A DNA stretch of 64,000 nucleotides from Rhodobacteraceae bacterium M382 (GCA_025141015.1 CP081101.1:223934-287933), one strand, 5' to 3'. Positions 12,424-24,080 are shown, counted from the first letter of the stretch. Numbers and translations are program-made. Notes: generated by a model not told the origin, from the sequence alone.

Positions 12424-12471
12424 TCCAGAGTCCATCCTGCCCTATCTCTTAGACATGTGTGGACCCTGGTA

Positions 12472-13923
12472 ATGGCTGATACGAAACTGAACCTGATCGC
12501 TGGCGAATGGCTGACAGGCGAAAGCGAAATCGAAAACCGCAACCCTTCGGATCTGAGCGATCTGGTCGGCCTCTTTGCCCAGGCCAGCGCCGATCAGCTG
12601 GATGCGACGCTGGATCAGGCACGGATTGCACAGGCCGAATGGGGCGCCTACGGCATGGAGCGCAAACAGGCCGTCCTGATGAACATCGGCAACGAACTGA
12701 TGGCCCGCGCCGAAGAGTTGGGCACACTGCTCAGCCGCGAAGAGGGAAAACCTTTTGCCGAAGGCAAAGGGGAAGTTTACCGCGCCGGTCAGTTCTTTAC
12801 CTATTACGCCGCCGAATGCCTGCGTCAGCTGGGTGAAAACGCAGATTCCGTGCGCCCCGGCGTCGAGGTGGACGTGCGTCGCGAAGCGGTTGGTACCGTC
12901 GCCATCATCAGCCCCTGGAACTTTCCCACCGCGACCGCATCATGGAAGATCGCGCCAGCGCTGTGTTATGGCAACGCTGTGGTATGGAAACCTGCGAACA
13001 TCACCCCCGCGTCCGCTGTGGCCCTGACCGAAATCATCAACCGTCAGGACATCCCCAAGGGTCTGTTCTCGTTGGTCATGGGGTCGGGCCGCAGCATCGG
13101 CCAGCGCCTGGTCGAAAGCCCCAAGGTCGACGCCATCACCTTTACCGGCTCAGTTCCGGTCGGCAAAGGTATCGCTGCGGCTGCAATCCAGAACCTGACC
13201 AAGGTTCAGATGGAAATGGGGTCGAAAAACGCGCTGGCTGTCATGGATGATGCTGACGTTGATCTGGCCGTCACCCTGGCCCTGGGCGGTGCCTTTGGCA
13301 GCACTGGTCAGAAATGCACAGCCAGCTCGCGTTTGGTGGTTCATGCCGCCGTGCACGATGCGTTTGTGGAAAAGCTGGTCGCAGGCGCGCAGGCAATGAA
13401 AGTCGGCCACGCGCTGTCCGACGGCATCCAGATGGGCCCCGTCGTCAGCCAGCAGCAGCTGAGCGAAAACCTGGCCTATGTGGATCTGGGCAAATCCGAA
13501 GGTGCCGAACTGGCCTGTGGTGGGCAGCGCCTGGAAATGCCGCACGACGGATTTTACATGTCCCCCGGCGTATTCCTGAACACCAACAACACCATGCGCA
13601 TCAACCGCGAAGAGATGTTTGCCCCGCTGACATCCGTCATCAAGGTCGACAGCTATGAAGAGGCGCTGAGCGTCGTCAATGACACCAACTTTGGCCTGAC
13701 CTCGGGCATCGTGACCCAGTCTCTGGCCCGCGCCACACATTTCCGTCGCAACGCGCGAACCGGCGTTGTCACGGTCAACCTGCCCACCGCTGGCACCGAC
13801 TATCACGTTCCCTTTGGCGGGCGCGGGGACAGCTCATACGGGCCACGCGAACAGGGCAAGGCTGCTGCTGAATTCTACACAACTGTGAAAACGGCCTACA
13901 TCTCGGCAGGGAGCCCCATGTAA
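12472..13923 (+). CDS. NAD(P)-dependent semialdehyde dehydrogenase (alpha-ketoglutaric semialdehyde dehydrogenase-like)
   Basis: 483 residues from ATG 12472. The open frame extends further upstream, but that part overlaps the regulatory repeats. The catalytic glutamate is in QMEMGSKNAL (about E248) and the nucleophile in GQKCTASSR (about C282). The C-terminal motif NLPTAGTDYHVPFGGR is typical of the branch containing alpha-ketoglutaric semialdehyde (2,5-dioxopentanoate) dehydrogenases of hydroxyproline and sugar-acid pathways. It is the first gene of a six-gene operon; its stop overlaps the next start (TAATG). It probably makes a dicarboxylate from the substrate carbon skeleton. Confidence 0.85.
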   Translation: MADTKLNLIAGEWLTGESEIENRNPSDLSDLVGLFAQASADQLDATLDQARIAQAEWGAYGMERKQAVLMNIGNELMARAEELGTLLSREEGKPFAEGKGEVYRAGQFFTYYAAECLRQLGENADSVRPGVEVDVRREAVGTVAIISPWNFPTATASWKIAPALCYGNAVVWKPANITPASAVALTEIINRQDIPKGLFSLVMGSGRSIGQRLVESPKVDAITFTGSVPVGKGIAAAAIQNLTKVQMEMGSKNALAVMDDADVDLAVTLALGGAFGSTGQKCTASSRLVVHAAVHDAFVEKLVAGAQAMKVGHALSDGIQMGPVVSQQQLSENLAYVDLGKSEGAELACGGQRLEMPHDGFYMSPGVFLNTNNTMRINREEMFAPLTSVIKVDSYEEALSVVNDTNFGLTSGIVTQSLARATHFRRNARTGVVTVNLPTAGTDYHVPFGGRGDSSYGPREQGKAAAEFYTTVKTAYISAGSPM

Positions 13924-14897
13924 TGCGTATCGATTGCTTGCAGTACGCCAATTGGTCGGAAAAGATCTTTCGCCAGATGCGCGAAGGCGGTGTGGACGCG
14001 GTCCATGTCACCATCGCTTATCACGAAAATTTCCGTGAAACCGTGTTGAATTTCGAACAGTGGAACCGCTGGTTCGAACAATACCCGGATCTGATCATGA
14101 AGGGACGGTGGGCAAGCGATATCGACAAAGCCAGAGCAACAGGCCGCACGGCCATCTTCTTTGGCTTTCAAAACCCCAGCCCGATCGAAGACGACATCGG
14201 GCTGGTGGAAATCGTGCACACATTGGGTGCGCGGTTCATGCAGCTGACCTATAACAACCAGTCTTTGCTGGCCACCGGCTGTTACGAAGCCGAAGACACC
14301 GGCATCACCCGGATGGGCAAACAGGTCATCAAGGAAATGAACCGAGTCGGTCTTGTAGTGGACATGAGCCATTCGGCGGACCGCTCGACCATCGAGGCCG
14401 CCGAGATTTCCGAACGCCCAATCGCGATCACCCATGCCAACCCGCATGAATGGTCCCCTGCTCTGCGCAACAAAAAGGATGATGTCATCCGCGCAGTGAC
14501 GGAAAACGGCGGCATGATGGGCTTTTCGGTCTATCCTCATCACCTGAAAGATAAATCGGACTGCACGCTCAGCAGTTTCTGCGAGATGATCGCACGCACG
14601 GCCGAAAAATATGGGGCAAGCCAACTGGGGATTGGCACCGACCTCTGCCAGGACCAACCCGACAGCATCGTGGAATGGATGCGCGTCGGACGTTGGTCCA
14701 AGGTTATCGACTATGGCGAAGGATCCGCGTCGGCTCCGGGGTTTCCTCCGATGCCGACATGGTTCGAAGACAACCGCCACTTTGGACAGATCGAAACAGG
14801 ACTACGCGCGACCGGCCTGAGCAACGATGAAGTTGCCGGGATCATGGGCGGGAACTGGTACAGGTTCTTTGCCGACAACTTTGGCCCCCGAGGGTAA
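13923..14897 (+). CDS. M19 dipeptidase-like protein lacking part of the metal site
   Basis: 324 residues with the (beta/alpha)8 renal-dipeptidase fold. The two later histidine ligands are kept (DMSH150 and ITH171), as is the GTDL motif near the C-terminus. The N-terminal His-x-Asp pair is absent (the protein begins MRIDCLQYANWSEKIF), and the bridging glutamate is Q83 (FGFQNPSP). A normal two-zinc dipeptidase mechanism is therefore unlikely. From memory, a similar HxD-less M19 protein sits in the dimethylglycine catabolic cluster of pseudomonads. Its start overlaps the previous stop. A role on a betaine-like or cyclic amide intermediate is inferred. Confidence 0.82.
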   Translation: MRIDCLQYANWSEKIFRQMREGGVDAVHVTIAYHENFRETVLNFEQWNRWFEQYPDLIMKGRWASDIDKARATGRTAIFFGFQNPSPIEDDIGLVEIVHTLGARFMQLTYNNQSLLATGCYEAEDTGITRMGKQVIKEMNRVGLVVDMSHSADRSTIEAAEISERPIAITHANPHEWSPALRNKKDDVIRAVTENGGMMGFSVYPHHLKDKSDCTLSSFCEMIARTAEKYGASQLGIGTDLCQDQPDSIVEWMRVGRWSKVIDYGEGSASAPGFPPMPTWFEDNRHFGQIETGLRATGLSNDEVAGIMGGNWYRFFADNFGPRG

Positions 14898-14929
14898 TCC
14901 CCGGGGTTGATAAACAAGGGTTTGACCAT

Positions 14930-16624
14930 ATGGAAACAGTCGCGCAGACCACCATACCACGGCGTGATCCTGCGACAGTCATGCGATTGTCGCGCCTGGG
15001 ATCTCTGCATCAGTGCCGCCTCAGCTTCATGCGCATCCTGACCCGGCGCATGGCGCGCGAAAACTGGCGTTTTGAGCGTCCGGTTTTCGAGATCGACGCC
15101 AAGGGCGTTGGCCACGCCGTCTTTTCGGCCATCGGCCCGGATCGCACCTATTCGCTGATCGCATTTGCACATGATCTGCCGCCGGAAATGCGCTCGGACC
15201 GGGTGATTGCCACCGCATGGGACGCGACATTCACCCTGTTTGACGGAGTTCCGACCCAGGCCGACATAGACAGGTTGCACCAGAACGTTCCCCATCAGGA
15301 AGCGGGCCGCGTGCAGGAGACCGAACTGTCGGTATCACGCGCCAACCGGTCTGTACGCCTGTGGGAGCATTTTGTTAGCTCATTGGCCGCCGGTCACCAA
15401 CCCAATCGCGAAAAAACCGCTGCTGTTGGATATTTGATGCGCACCACCGCCGTTTATGGGTCGGGCAAGTTGGGCGCGGCGGATCGTGAAAAATCCGCCA
15501 ACCGGCCCGAAACCATGGTCCCATTCCAAGTGGAAATGCTGTCGGTATTTCTAACCCGATGGTTTGTGCGCGATCTGGTCAATCACATGGCCCACGCCCG
15601 TGGTGGCGACACGGCTGTTGAACTCGACCCGGATATTGCGCTGTCACTTGGTATTGGCAATTCAACCGGGCTGGGCATGGCCCCCTATATCGTCAACCAC
15701 CCCGTTCTGTTCAACAATTGGATCATGGCCCGCGAAGAGGCAATTGCCAGGGTGCGTTCAGTTGAAACCGCCAACACAGAAGAGGTCGACACCTTCCGTC
15801 ACCTATTGCGCCGGTCGGAAAAAACCGTGGCTCTGTGGCGGTCCGAACACCCGATCCAAATTGATAAACTGGCCGATTTGCGTGCCGATCTGGACAAGAT
15901 CAACCGCTTTGTCGCGGCAGATGATCTGATCAACGATCTCCCATGGAACCGCCTCTATTCATGGGCAGAACAGAACCTGAGCGAAGAAGGTCAGGAACTG
16001 GTCGCATCGTTGATCCTGGAACCATATGGCGAATTGGTTGATGGGTTGGCGGACTGCATGGCTGATTTCGACACCAATGCCTTCCGCATCAACGGCGCTA
16101 TGAGCGTTGGTCAAGTCAACGAACTGTTGTCCGGGTGTTTCGGTTGGGGTTTTAACACGGATTGGCAGGCCGCCCAGAACTGTGCCCGCGCCTGGTATGT
16201 CTCTGAGGAAAAGCTGGAACCCCGTCTGGGCGAACGCTTTGAAGAACCGGTGGCAGATTATGAACAGCCTTTGGCACCAGCCCGTGACGCTGCAGCACTA
16301 CACGCGACGTTGAACCAATGGCCGGCGGAAACGCCGGTGGCGGAATTCCTGCTAAAACATCCCGAACACCGCCACATGGTGCGCCGCGCCCAGATCAATG
16401 CCCGCGCGCCTTATGCGGAAATCCACGACAACACCATCAGCTCAACCGTGCTGCCCATCGATATGCTGCGGTGCAAGCTGGCGTTCTTTGGGGCGACCCA
16501 TTTCGATCCGCGGTCAGACCGCTGGGTGCGCATCAGCATGTATGGCGGCGCGCCCTACCCCAATGATCTGACAACCAGCGACCCTGATCGCTGGGTCTAC
16601 CCCGAGTTGGAGGGCGCGCAATGA
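14930..16624 (+). CDS. Uncharacterised protein in LysR-linked catabolic operon
   Basis: A 564-residue soluble protein that I cannot assign to a family. There is no signal peptide, membrane segment, Rossmann motif or obvious metal motif. Features that look conserved are SIGNSTGLGMAP-like (LGIGNSTGLGMAPYIV, about 240-255), a following NNWIMAREEAIARVR helix, and a C-terminal SMYGGAPYPNDL segment. It ends ATGA-overlapped with the DUF3726-like gene, so the two products are probably made in fixed ratio and may form a complex. The operon context (semialdehyde dehydrogenase, M19-like protein, Ldh2 reductase, BCCT transporter) suggests a catabolic enzyme rather than a regulator. Confidence 0.85.
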   Translation: METVAQTTIPRRDPATVMRLSRLGSLHQCRLSFMRILTRRMARENWRFERPVFEIDAKGVGHAVFSAIGPDRTYSLIAFAHDLPPEMRSDRVIATAWDATFTLFDGVPTQADIDRLHQNVPHQEAGRVQETELSVSRANRSVRLWEHFVSSLAAGHQPNREKTAAVGYLMRTTAVYGSGKLGAADREKSANRPETMVPFQVEMLSVFLTRWFVRDLVNHMAHARGGDTAVELDPDIALSLGIGNSTGLGMAPYIVNHPVLFNNWIMAREEAIARVRSVETANTEEVDTFRHLLRRSEKTVALWRSEHPIQIDKLADLRADLDKINRFVAADDLINDLPWNRLYSWAEQNLSEEGQELVASLILEPYGELVDGLADCMADFDTNAFRINGAMSVGQVNELLSGCFGWGFNTDWQAAQNCARAWYVSEEKLEPRLGERFEEPVADYEQPLAPARDAAALHATLNQWPAETPVAEFLLKHPEHRHMVRRAQINARAPYAEIHDNTISSTVLPIDMLRCKLAFFGATHFDPRSDRWVRISMYGGAPYPNDLTTSDPDRWVYPELEGAQ

Positions 16625-17250
16625 GTTTTGCATTGAACGAAGTCGAAGCCACCGCCAAAAAAGCGACACGCGGCGCGGCCTACACTTGGGGTTTGGCCGA
16701 AGAAGCTTCCAAAGCGACCCGTTGGCTGTGCGCGCAGGGCATGGATGGATGCGCGGCCTTGGCCGGTTTGCTACGCAAGACAGACCGTGCCACAGATATG
16801 GCTCCCGTATCGCTGGATGGAAATTGGCACGGGGCATCGGGCCGATTGTGCGCTCTGATTGCTGGGGCCAGCCTCTCGGATTGTGCCTATCGGCTGCCAC
16901 AGGGCGAGATCCACATGGAAAACGTCATCGCGCCGCAGCTATTGATTCCGTTCGCCGCCGCGGCTGCCCGTCAATTGGGTCAGCCCGTCACCATTGGCTG
17001 GGGTGACGTTGAAATCGCGACAGATGGATCCAGGCTGGACGTGGCGGACATGCCAACCACCGCCATCGCCGAAATCGTCACCGTCCGTTTGGGCGGGCAG
17101 ATAGGTCAGCCAGTCGCCCAGCACAGCCGCGCGACGCCGGACGTGAATGACTGGACCTATTTGAACGAACTAGCCGGGCGCACCTACGCCCCCGCAACCG
17201 AAGAATCCCGTCTCAAGGGGGCCGGTGCTGGCCTCTCCGATAACGACTGA
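16621..17250 (+). CDS. DUF3726-like protein
   Basis: 209 residues. The N-terminus (SLNE-type start followed by KKATRGAAYTWGLAEEA and KATRWL) matches my recollection of DUF3726 proteins, whose function is unknown. No catalytic motif is evident, and the C-terminal region is Ala/Gly-rich and probably flexible. The ATG overlaps the stop of the 564-residue protein (ATGA at 16621-16624), and the Ldh2-type reductase follows after 15 bp with GAGGA before its start. The tight coupling suggests a subunit or dedicated partner of the preceding protein. Confidence 0.72.
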   Translation: MSFALNEVEATAKKATRGAAYTWGLAEEASKATRWLCAQGMDGCAALAGLLRKTDRATDMAPVSLDGNWHGASGRLCALIAGASLSDCAYRLPQGEIHMENVIAPQLLIPFAAAAARQLGQPVTIGWGDVEIATDGSRLDVADMPTTAIAEIVTVRLGGQIGQPVAQHSRATPDVNDWTYLNELAGRTYAPATEESRLKGAGAGLSDND

Positions 17251-17265
17251 CACGCCGAGGACACC

Positions 17266-18276
17266 ATGATTGAAACCAAAACACTGACTCTTGCCGAGAT
17301 CGAAGACCTGTCCTTGCGCGCCCTCATGGCCGCTGGCACATCCGAAGAAAATGCCCGCCCGCTGGCCGCAGCAACTGCCCAGACCGAAGCGGACGGCGTT
17401 GCAAGCCACGGATTGGCCTATATTCCGATTTATTGCGAACATGTGCAGTGTGGCAAGGTTGATGGGCAGGCCAAACCGGTGCTGACCCAACCCCGCCCTG
17501 GTGTGGTCAAAGTCGATGCGGCCACAGGGTTCGCCCATGCGGCCATCGACATGGGTTTCGAAACCCTGATCCCGCTGGCCCGGGAACAGGGAATTGCCGC
17601 ATTGGCGATCAACAACAGCTATAATTGTGGTGTTCTGGGCTGCCATACATACCGGCTGGCCCAGGCCGGACTGCTGGGCATGGGGTTCACCAATGCACCT
17701 GCGTCCATCGCGCCCTCGGGCGGGTCCAAACCCGTTGTCGGGACCAATCCGTTTTCCATCGCCGCCCCCGGAGCTGACGGGCAACCCGCCCTGTTGATCG
17801 ACCAAAGTGCCAGCACCATCGCCAAATCCGAAGTGATGAAACACGCCCGCGAAGGCAAATCGATCCCGGTTGGTTGGGCATTGGATAGCGAGGGCAACCC
17901 CACCACGGACCCCAACGTTGGCCTCAAAGGGTCCATGGCCCCTTCGGGTGGATACAAAGGCGTGGGCATCGCCCTACTGACCGAAATCATGGCCGCCGCA
18001 ATGACCGGCGCGACGCTGGGCATAGATGCGTCGCCGTTTTCCGGCACCGCAGGCGGTCCCCCAAAAACCGGACAATTCTTTATCGCCATTGACCCGGGCC
18101 AGACATCGCAGGGCGATTTCGCCGCGCGCATGTCAGCGCTGGTGGCAGCCATCCACGAACAGGATGGTGCCCATCTTCCTGGCGATGGACGTCAGGCCAA
18201 GCGGCGCAAGTCCGCTGAACACGGCGTTGCAGTCAACGTCGCAACTTTGGAGCGGATCAACGCGATTCTGCTCTGA
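17266..18276 (+). CDS. Ldh2/MDH2-family NAD(P)-dependent reductase
   Basis: 336 residues of the malate/L-lactate dehydrogenase (type 2) family. This family also includes delta1-piperideine-2-carboxylate/pyrroline-2-carboxylate reductases and sulfolactate dehydrogenases. Typical motifs are DGVASHGLAYIPIY near residue 45, NNSYNCGVLGCHTYRLA near 122, the GTNPFSIAAPG substrate loop and GGYKGVGIALLTEI near 225. A cyclic imino-acid reductase role would suit a proline-betaine-like or hydroxyproline-like substrate, but sulfolactate, malate or ureidoglycolate activity cannot be excluded. A palindrome at 18291 separates it from the BCCT transporter gene. Confidence 0.86.
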   Translation: MIETKTLTLAEIEDLSLRALMAAGTSEENARPLAAATAQTEADGVASHGLAYIPIYCEHVQCGKVDGQAKPVLTQPRPGVVKVDAATGFAHAAIDMGFETLIPLAREQGIAALAINNSYNCGVLGCHTYRLAQAGLLGMGFTNAPASIAPSGGSKPVVGTNPFSIAAPGADGQPALLIDQSASTIAKSEVMKHAREGKSIPVGWALDSEGNPTTDPNVGLKGSMAPSGGYKGVGIALLTEIMAAAMTGATLGIDASPFSGTAGGPPKTGQFFIAIDPGQTSQGDFAARMSALVAAIHEQDGAHLPGDGRQAKRRKSAEHGVAVNVATLERINAILL

Positions 18277-18290
18277 CACGACAGTTTTCT

Positions 18291-18304
18291 CGACACATGT
18301 GTCG
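18291..18304. promoter_or_regulatory. 14-bp perfect palindrome before the BCCT gene
   Basis: CGACACATGTGTCG lies 88 bp upstream of the BCCT start and 15 bp after the reductase stop. It is followed by TTTCTT, so it could be an operator for separate transporter expression or a weak terminator. I saw no second copy in the window. Confidence 0.4.
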
Positions 18305-18391
18305 TTTCTTGACCGTTTTCCACCGGACAAGAGCAAGTGCAAACGGCGCAATTGGGAAAACTAGGACAATTGTGTGAACAGGGAGGAACAC

Positions 18392-20227
18392 ATGTCTATC
18401 AAACAACCCTTTACCGATCTCCAGATCCCCAAAGCTGGTGGCGGTTTTTACGAAGGTCACAGCGTCGAGATCGCCTTGCTGAGCAAGGGGATCATGGTCG
18501 CGCTGGTGATCTGGGCATTGATATGGCCAGCCAACGCCAATGGCGTTCTGGGCAGCCTGAACTGGCGCCTGCTGGAAGATTTCAATGCCTTCTATATCAT
18601 CATTGTTGGCCTGTTTTCCTTCTTCCTTTTGGTTGTCGCGATTCTGCCCAGCACGGGTAAACGCGTGATGGGAACCCCGGGTGAAGCACCGGAGTTTTCG
18701 AACTTCTCATGGTTCTCGATGATGTTCGGGGCTGGTCTGGGCGTCGGCCTGATGGTTTTCGCCACCGCAGAACCTCTGGGCCTGTGGGGATCAAACCCCG
18801 AAGTCCTGTCCGGCAATGTAGCGCCGAACACCGAAGAGGCCGTTCAGTCTGGATACCGTTATACGTTCCTGCACTATGGCTTCCACGCATGGGCCATCTA
18901 TGTGACCACAGGTCTGGCGTTGGCCTACTACGCCTATACCCGCAACATGCCATTGACCATCCGATCGGCCCTGACACCATTGTTCGGTAGCCTGATGAAC
19001 GGCTTCCTGGGTCACGTCGTAGACGTTCTGGGCGTTGTGGCAACCATTCTGGGTGTTTCCGTGACCATCGGCTTCGGTGTCTCGCAGTTCATCGACGGCA
19101 TGTATGCCATCACGGGTATGGAATGGATGATGGATATGACTGGTGACGCACCCAAACCGGGTACAGTCGGTCTGGTAGCAGGTCTGTTGGTCATCATGAG
19201 CATGTCGATCCTGTCCGCCGTGTCGGGTGTTGGCCGCGGGGTGAAATACCTGTCGAACCTCAACCTGGTTCTGTCGATCATCCTGCTGATGACTTTTGTT
19301 ATCTTTGGATCGTTCCTGTTTGCCATGTCGACTTATGTGTCGGCTTTTGTTGACTACATCCTGCACTATGTATCGCTGTCTTTTGGTGCCTTTGGTCCAA
19401 TGTCTGCTGACGCATTTGCGGCGGGGCTGCCTGCTGATGCCGCACCGCATGCTGATGCGCTGCGCGGTGGTGCAACCAATGCATGGGGATCGTTTGCCGG
19501 GTTCAAATCCGGCCTGGAAGGCGAAGCTGCCAACCTGTCCGACGAAGTTCTGACCGCTGCCTACGCGGCTGGTGAACAGGGTCGTCAATTCGGCTGGCAG
19601 GCCGGATGGACCACGTTCTATTGGGCTTGGTGGATCGCGTTCTCGCCATTCGTTGGCCTGTTCCTGGCCCGCATCTCCAAAGGTCGTTCGGTACGTGAAT
19701 TCATCATCGGCTGCGTGTTCGCACCTGCCATGGTTTGTTTCGCGTGGATGACCATCCTGGGCGGAACTGCGATTGATCTGGAGCTGACCGGTAATGCGGA
19801 AGGTGCCATCATCGGGGCCTCCAACACTGCGAAACTGTTTGTCACCTTGGGCGAAATGATTTCGGGTGGGTTCCTGTCGGCCATCACTATCATGTGTGTG
19901 GTCCTGATCATGACCTTCCTCGTCACGTCGGCGGACTCGGGCATTCTGGTGATGAACACCATCATGTCCGGCGGCGAACAGCAAACCGGCATCAAACACC
20001 GTATCGTTTGGGGTCTGTTGTTGACGTTGGTGATCGCGACCTTGCTGATCGCAGGTAAAACCAACGGTGGTGCCGATCCGATGGAAGCGTTGAAGAGCGC
20101 GATGATCATCGGCGCACTGCCCTTTACCATGGTCATGGGCCTGATGTGTGTGGCCTTGGCCAAGGCATTGTTCCGCGACAGCCAGCGCGACAAAGCTGCG
20201 GCCGTGGCGACCAGCGCAGCCGAATAA
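18392..20227 (+). CDS. BCCT-family betaine/carnitine/choline-type transporter
   Basis: 611 residues with about twelve membrane segments. The signature segment WTTFYWAWWIAFSPFVGLFLARISKGR is recognisable near residue 415, and the glycine-rich FGAGLGVGLM stretch near 120 precedes AEPLGLW. The start at ATG 18392 is preceded by a strong GGGAGGA; a GTG at 18374 is less likely. BCCT carriers import trimethylammonium or dimethylsulfonium compounds by cation symport. As the last gene of the LysR-linked operon it suggests that the operon's substrate is a betaine-like compound. Confidence 0.93.
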   Translation: MSIKQPFTDLQIPKAGGGFYEGHSVEIALLSKGIMVALVIWALIWPANANGVLGSLNWRLLEDFNAFYIIIVGLFSFFLLVVAILPSTGKRVMGTPGEAPEFSNFSWFSMMFGAGLGVGLMVFATAEPLGLWGSNPEVLSGNVAPNTEEAVQSGYRYTFLHYGFHAWAIYVTTGLALAYYAYTRNMPLTIRSALTPLFGSLMNGFLGHVVDVLGVVATILGVSVTIGFGVSQFIDGMYAITGMEWMMDMTGDAPKPGTVGLVAGLLVIMSMSILSAVSGVGRGVKYLSNLNLVLSIILLMTFVIFGSFLFAMSTYVSAFVDYILHYVSLSFGAFGPMSADAFAAGLPADAAPHADALRGGATNAWGSFAGFKSGLEGEAANLSDEVLTAAYAAGEQGRQFGWQAGWTTFYWAWWIAFSPFVGLFLARISKGRSVREFIIGCVFAPAMVCFAWMTILGGTAIDLELTGNAEGAIIGASNTAKLFVTLGEMISGGFLSAITIMCVVLIMTFLVTSADSGILVMNTIMSGGEQQTGIKHRIVWGLLLTLVIATLLIAGKTNGGADPMEALKSAMIIGALPFTMVMGLMCVALAKALFRDSQRDKAAAVATSAAE

Positions 20228-20270
20228 CGCCAAAGGGTTTGCCCCTTAGCGGGTCAGGCCACTCTTCCGG

Positions 20271-20300
20271 AACGCGTGCAGGGTCAAACCTGCGCGCGTT
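20271..20300 (+). terminator. Intrinsic terminator after the BCCT gene
   Basis: AACGCGTGCAGG pairs with CCTGCGCGCGTT (one wobble) over a six-base loop, followed by TTCC. It sits between the convergent BCCT and oxyR genes. Confidence 0.65.
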
Positions 20301-20308
20301 TTCCGTTC

Positions 20309-21232
20309 TCAACCCTTTAACGTCGTTGCGTGCGCTTCGCGCATTGTCAGGGCCGACTGACGTATTTCATCCGAGATCTGGGTCAGCTGTGAGGCGAGCG
20401 GGCTGGATTTGCGCCAGATCATCCCGATGCTGCGCGACGGCTGCGGGTCCGGAAACCGCGACACCGCCACCGAAGCGGACCGGGTTTCAACCTGCAGAGC
20501 CATCTCGGGGATCAACGTTACGCCAATCCCGGCATTCACCATCTGAACCAGCGTCGACAGGGTGCTACCGTCCAGCCATTCCCGCGGACGTGCCGATTGG
20601 ATATTGCAAAAGGTCAGCGCCTGATCACGGAAACAATGCCCCTCTTCCAGTAAGAGAAGCCGCATTTCGCGCAGCATGTCCCGATCCGGCACCGGTTTGT
20701 TGGCATCCACACCAGGGCGGATCAGCACAAAATTCTCCGAGAACAGATCAACTTCGGCAAAGGCAGGATCAGAAATCGGCAGCGCCAGAATGGCCGTGTC
20801 GATGCGCCCTTCGGCCAGTTCCTGCAACAGGTTCGGTGTCAGGGTTTCGCGCACATGCAGATCAAGATCCCCATGCGACTGTGACAAATCGCGAATGATC
20901 TGAGGCAACATATAAGGAGCGATGGTCGGAATTACCCCAATTCTGAGCCGTCCCACCAAGCGCTCCTGCGACGCCCGCGCCAGTTCGCCCAGCTCTTCGA
21001 CAGAGCGCAGGATGTCGCGAACCCGCACCGCAAATTCTTCGCCGAACCCCGTCAATCTCACCTGGCGGGCATTGCGTTCGAACAGCGTCATGCCCAGCGA
21101 TTCCTCCAATTCTCGGATCTGCACTGACAGCGCTGGCTGGGAAATCGACCGGTCATCAGCAGCGCGACCAAAGTGACCGATGCGCGCCAGCGCCTCGAAA
21201 TAGCGCAGTTGTCTGAGAGTAAAGTTGATCAT
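20309..21232 (-). CDS. oxyR: Hydrogen peroxide-sensing regulator OxyR
   Basis: A 307-residue LysR-family protein. The winged helix (about 18-38) is followed by a sensor domain that keeps the redox pair C200 and C209 in LLEEGHCFRDQALTFC, equivalent to C199/C208 of the E. coli protein. It is divergent from katG, the usual OxyR target, with a 191-bp intergenic region that contains two palindromes. Peroxide should oxidise the cysteine pair and activate katG. Confidence 0.95.
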   Translation of the reverse strand: MINFTLRQLRYFEALARIGHFGRAADDRSISQPALSVQIRELEESLGMTLFERNARQVRLTGFGEEFAVRVRDILRSVEELGELARASQERLVGRLRIGVIPTIAPYMLPQIIRDLSQSHGDLDLHVRETLTPNLLQELAEGRIDTAILALPISDPAFAEVDLFSENFVLIRPGVDANKPVPDRDMLREMRLLLLEEGHCFRDQALTFCNIQSARPREWLDGSTLSTLVQMVNAGIGVTLIPEMALQVETRSASVAVSRFPDPQPSRSIGMIWRKSSPLASQLTQISDEIRQSALTMREAHATTLKG

Positions 21233-21234
21233 AA

Positions 21235-23613
<2,379 letters not shown>

Positions 23614-23624
23614 CCGGGATCAAC

Positions 23625-23649
23625 CGGGCGTGGGTTCGTCCCACGCCCG
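23625..23649. terminator. Hairpin between katG and the YqaA-like gene
   Basis: CGGGCGTGGG and CCCACGCCCG form a perfect 10-bp stem with loop TTCGT in the 38-bp gap between two convergent genes. There is no T-run. It could act as a terminator for both strands. Confidence 0.6.
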
Positions 23650-23651
23650 AC

Positions 23652-24080
23652 TTACACCCAGGCCAAAGTGGCAGCAGCCAGAACCAGGTATCGCGTGCCT
23701 TTTGCCACCGTGACCAACACCAAAAAGGGAACCAGCGGCTCCCGCATCACACCGGCAACCACGGTCAGTGGATCCCCGACAATCGGCAGCCAACTGCCTA
23801 AAAGCGACCAACGACCATACCGGTGATACCACCCCTGTGCTCGGTGCAGCTGTTGATCATTGACGGGAAACCAGCGTTGATCCCGATACCGTAGCAAAAA
23901 CCGACCCAGTACCCAGTTGACTACCGACCCCAAAACATTCCCTACCGTCGCCACACCCAACAGGGCACCCACCGAATGGCTCCCGTTTAACAACAGTCCG
24001 ACCAGGACTGCTTCGGATTGCATCGGCAGAACCGTCGCCGCGATCAACGCCGAAGCAAATAGGCCCAGGTAACCAATCAT
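23652..24080 (-). CDS. YqaA/VTT-domain membrane protein
   Basis: 142 residues with about four hydrophobic segments and a DedA-like re-entrant pattern (VLPMQSEAVLVGLLLNG, then NVLGSVVNWVLGRF and WLPIVGDPLTVVAGVMR). This matches the small YqaA branch of the VTT (SNARE-associated/DedA) superfamily of inner-membrane proteins, whose members are linked to lipid scrambling and membrane homeostasis. The exact role is unknown. The gene stands alone, convergent with katG. Confidence 0.85.
   Translation of the reverse strand: MIGYLGLFASALIAATVLPMQSEAVLVGLLLNGSHSVGALLGVATVGNVLGSVVNWVLGRFLLRYRDQRWFPVNDQQLHRAQGWYHRYGRWSLLGSWLPIVGDPLTVVAGVMREPLVPFLVLVTVAKGTRYLVLAAATLAWV

Noticed and set aside
18791..20233. 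A 480-codon antisense frame in the BCCT gene, and a similar one (21835-23184) in katG
   Set aside because: Both are shadows of well-supported genes and are rich in His, Gln and Arg, without protein-like hydrophobic patterns.
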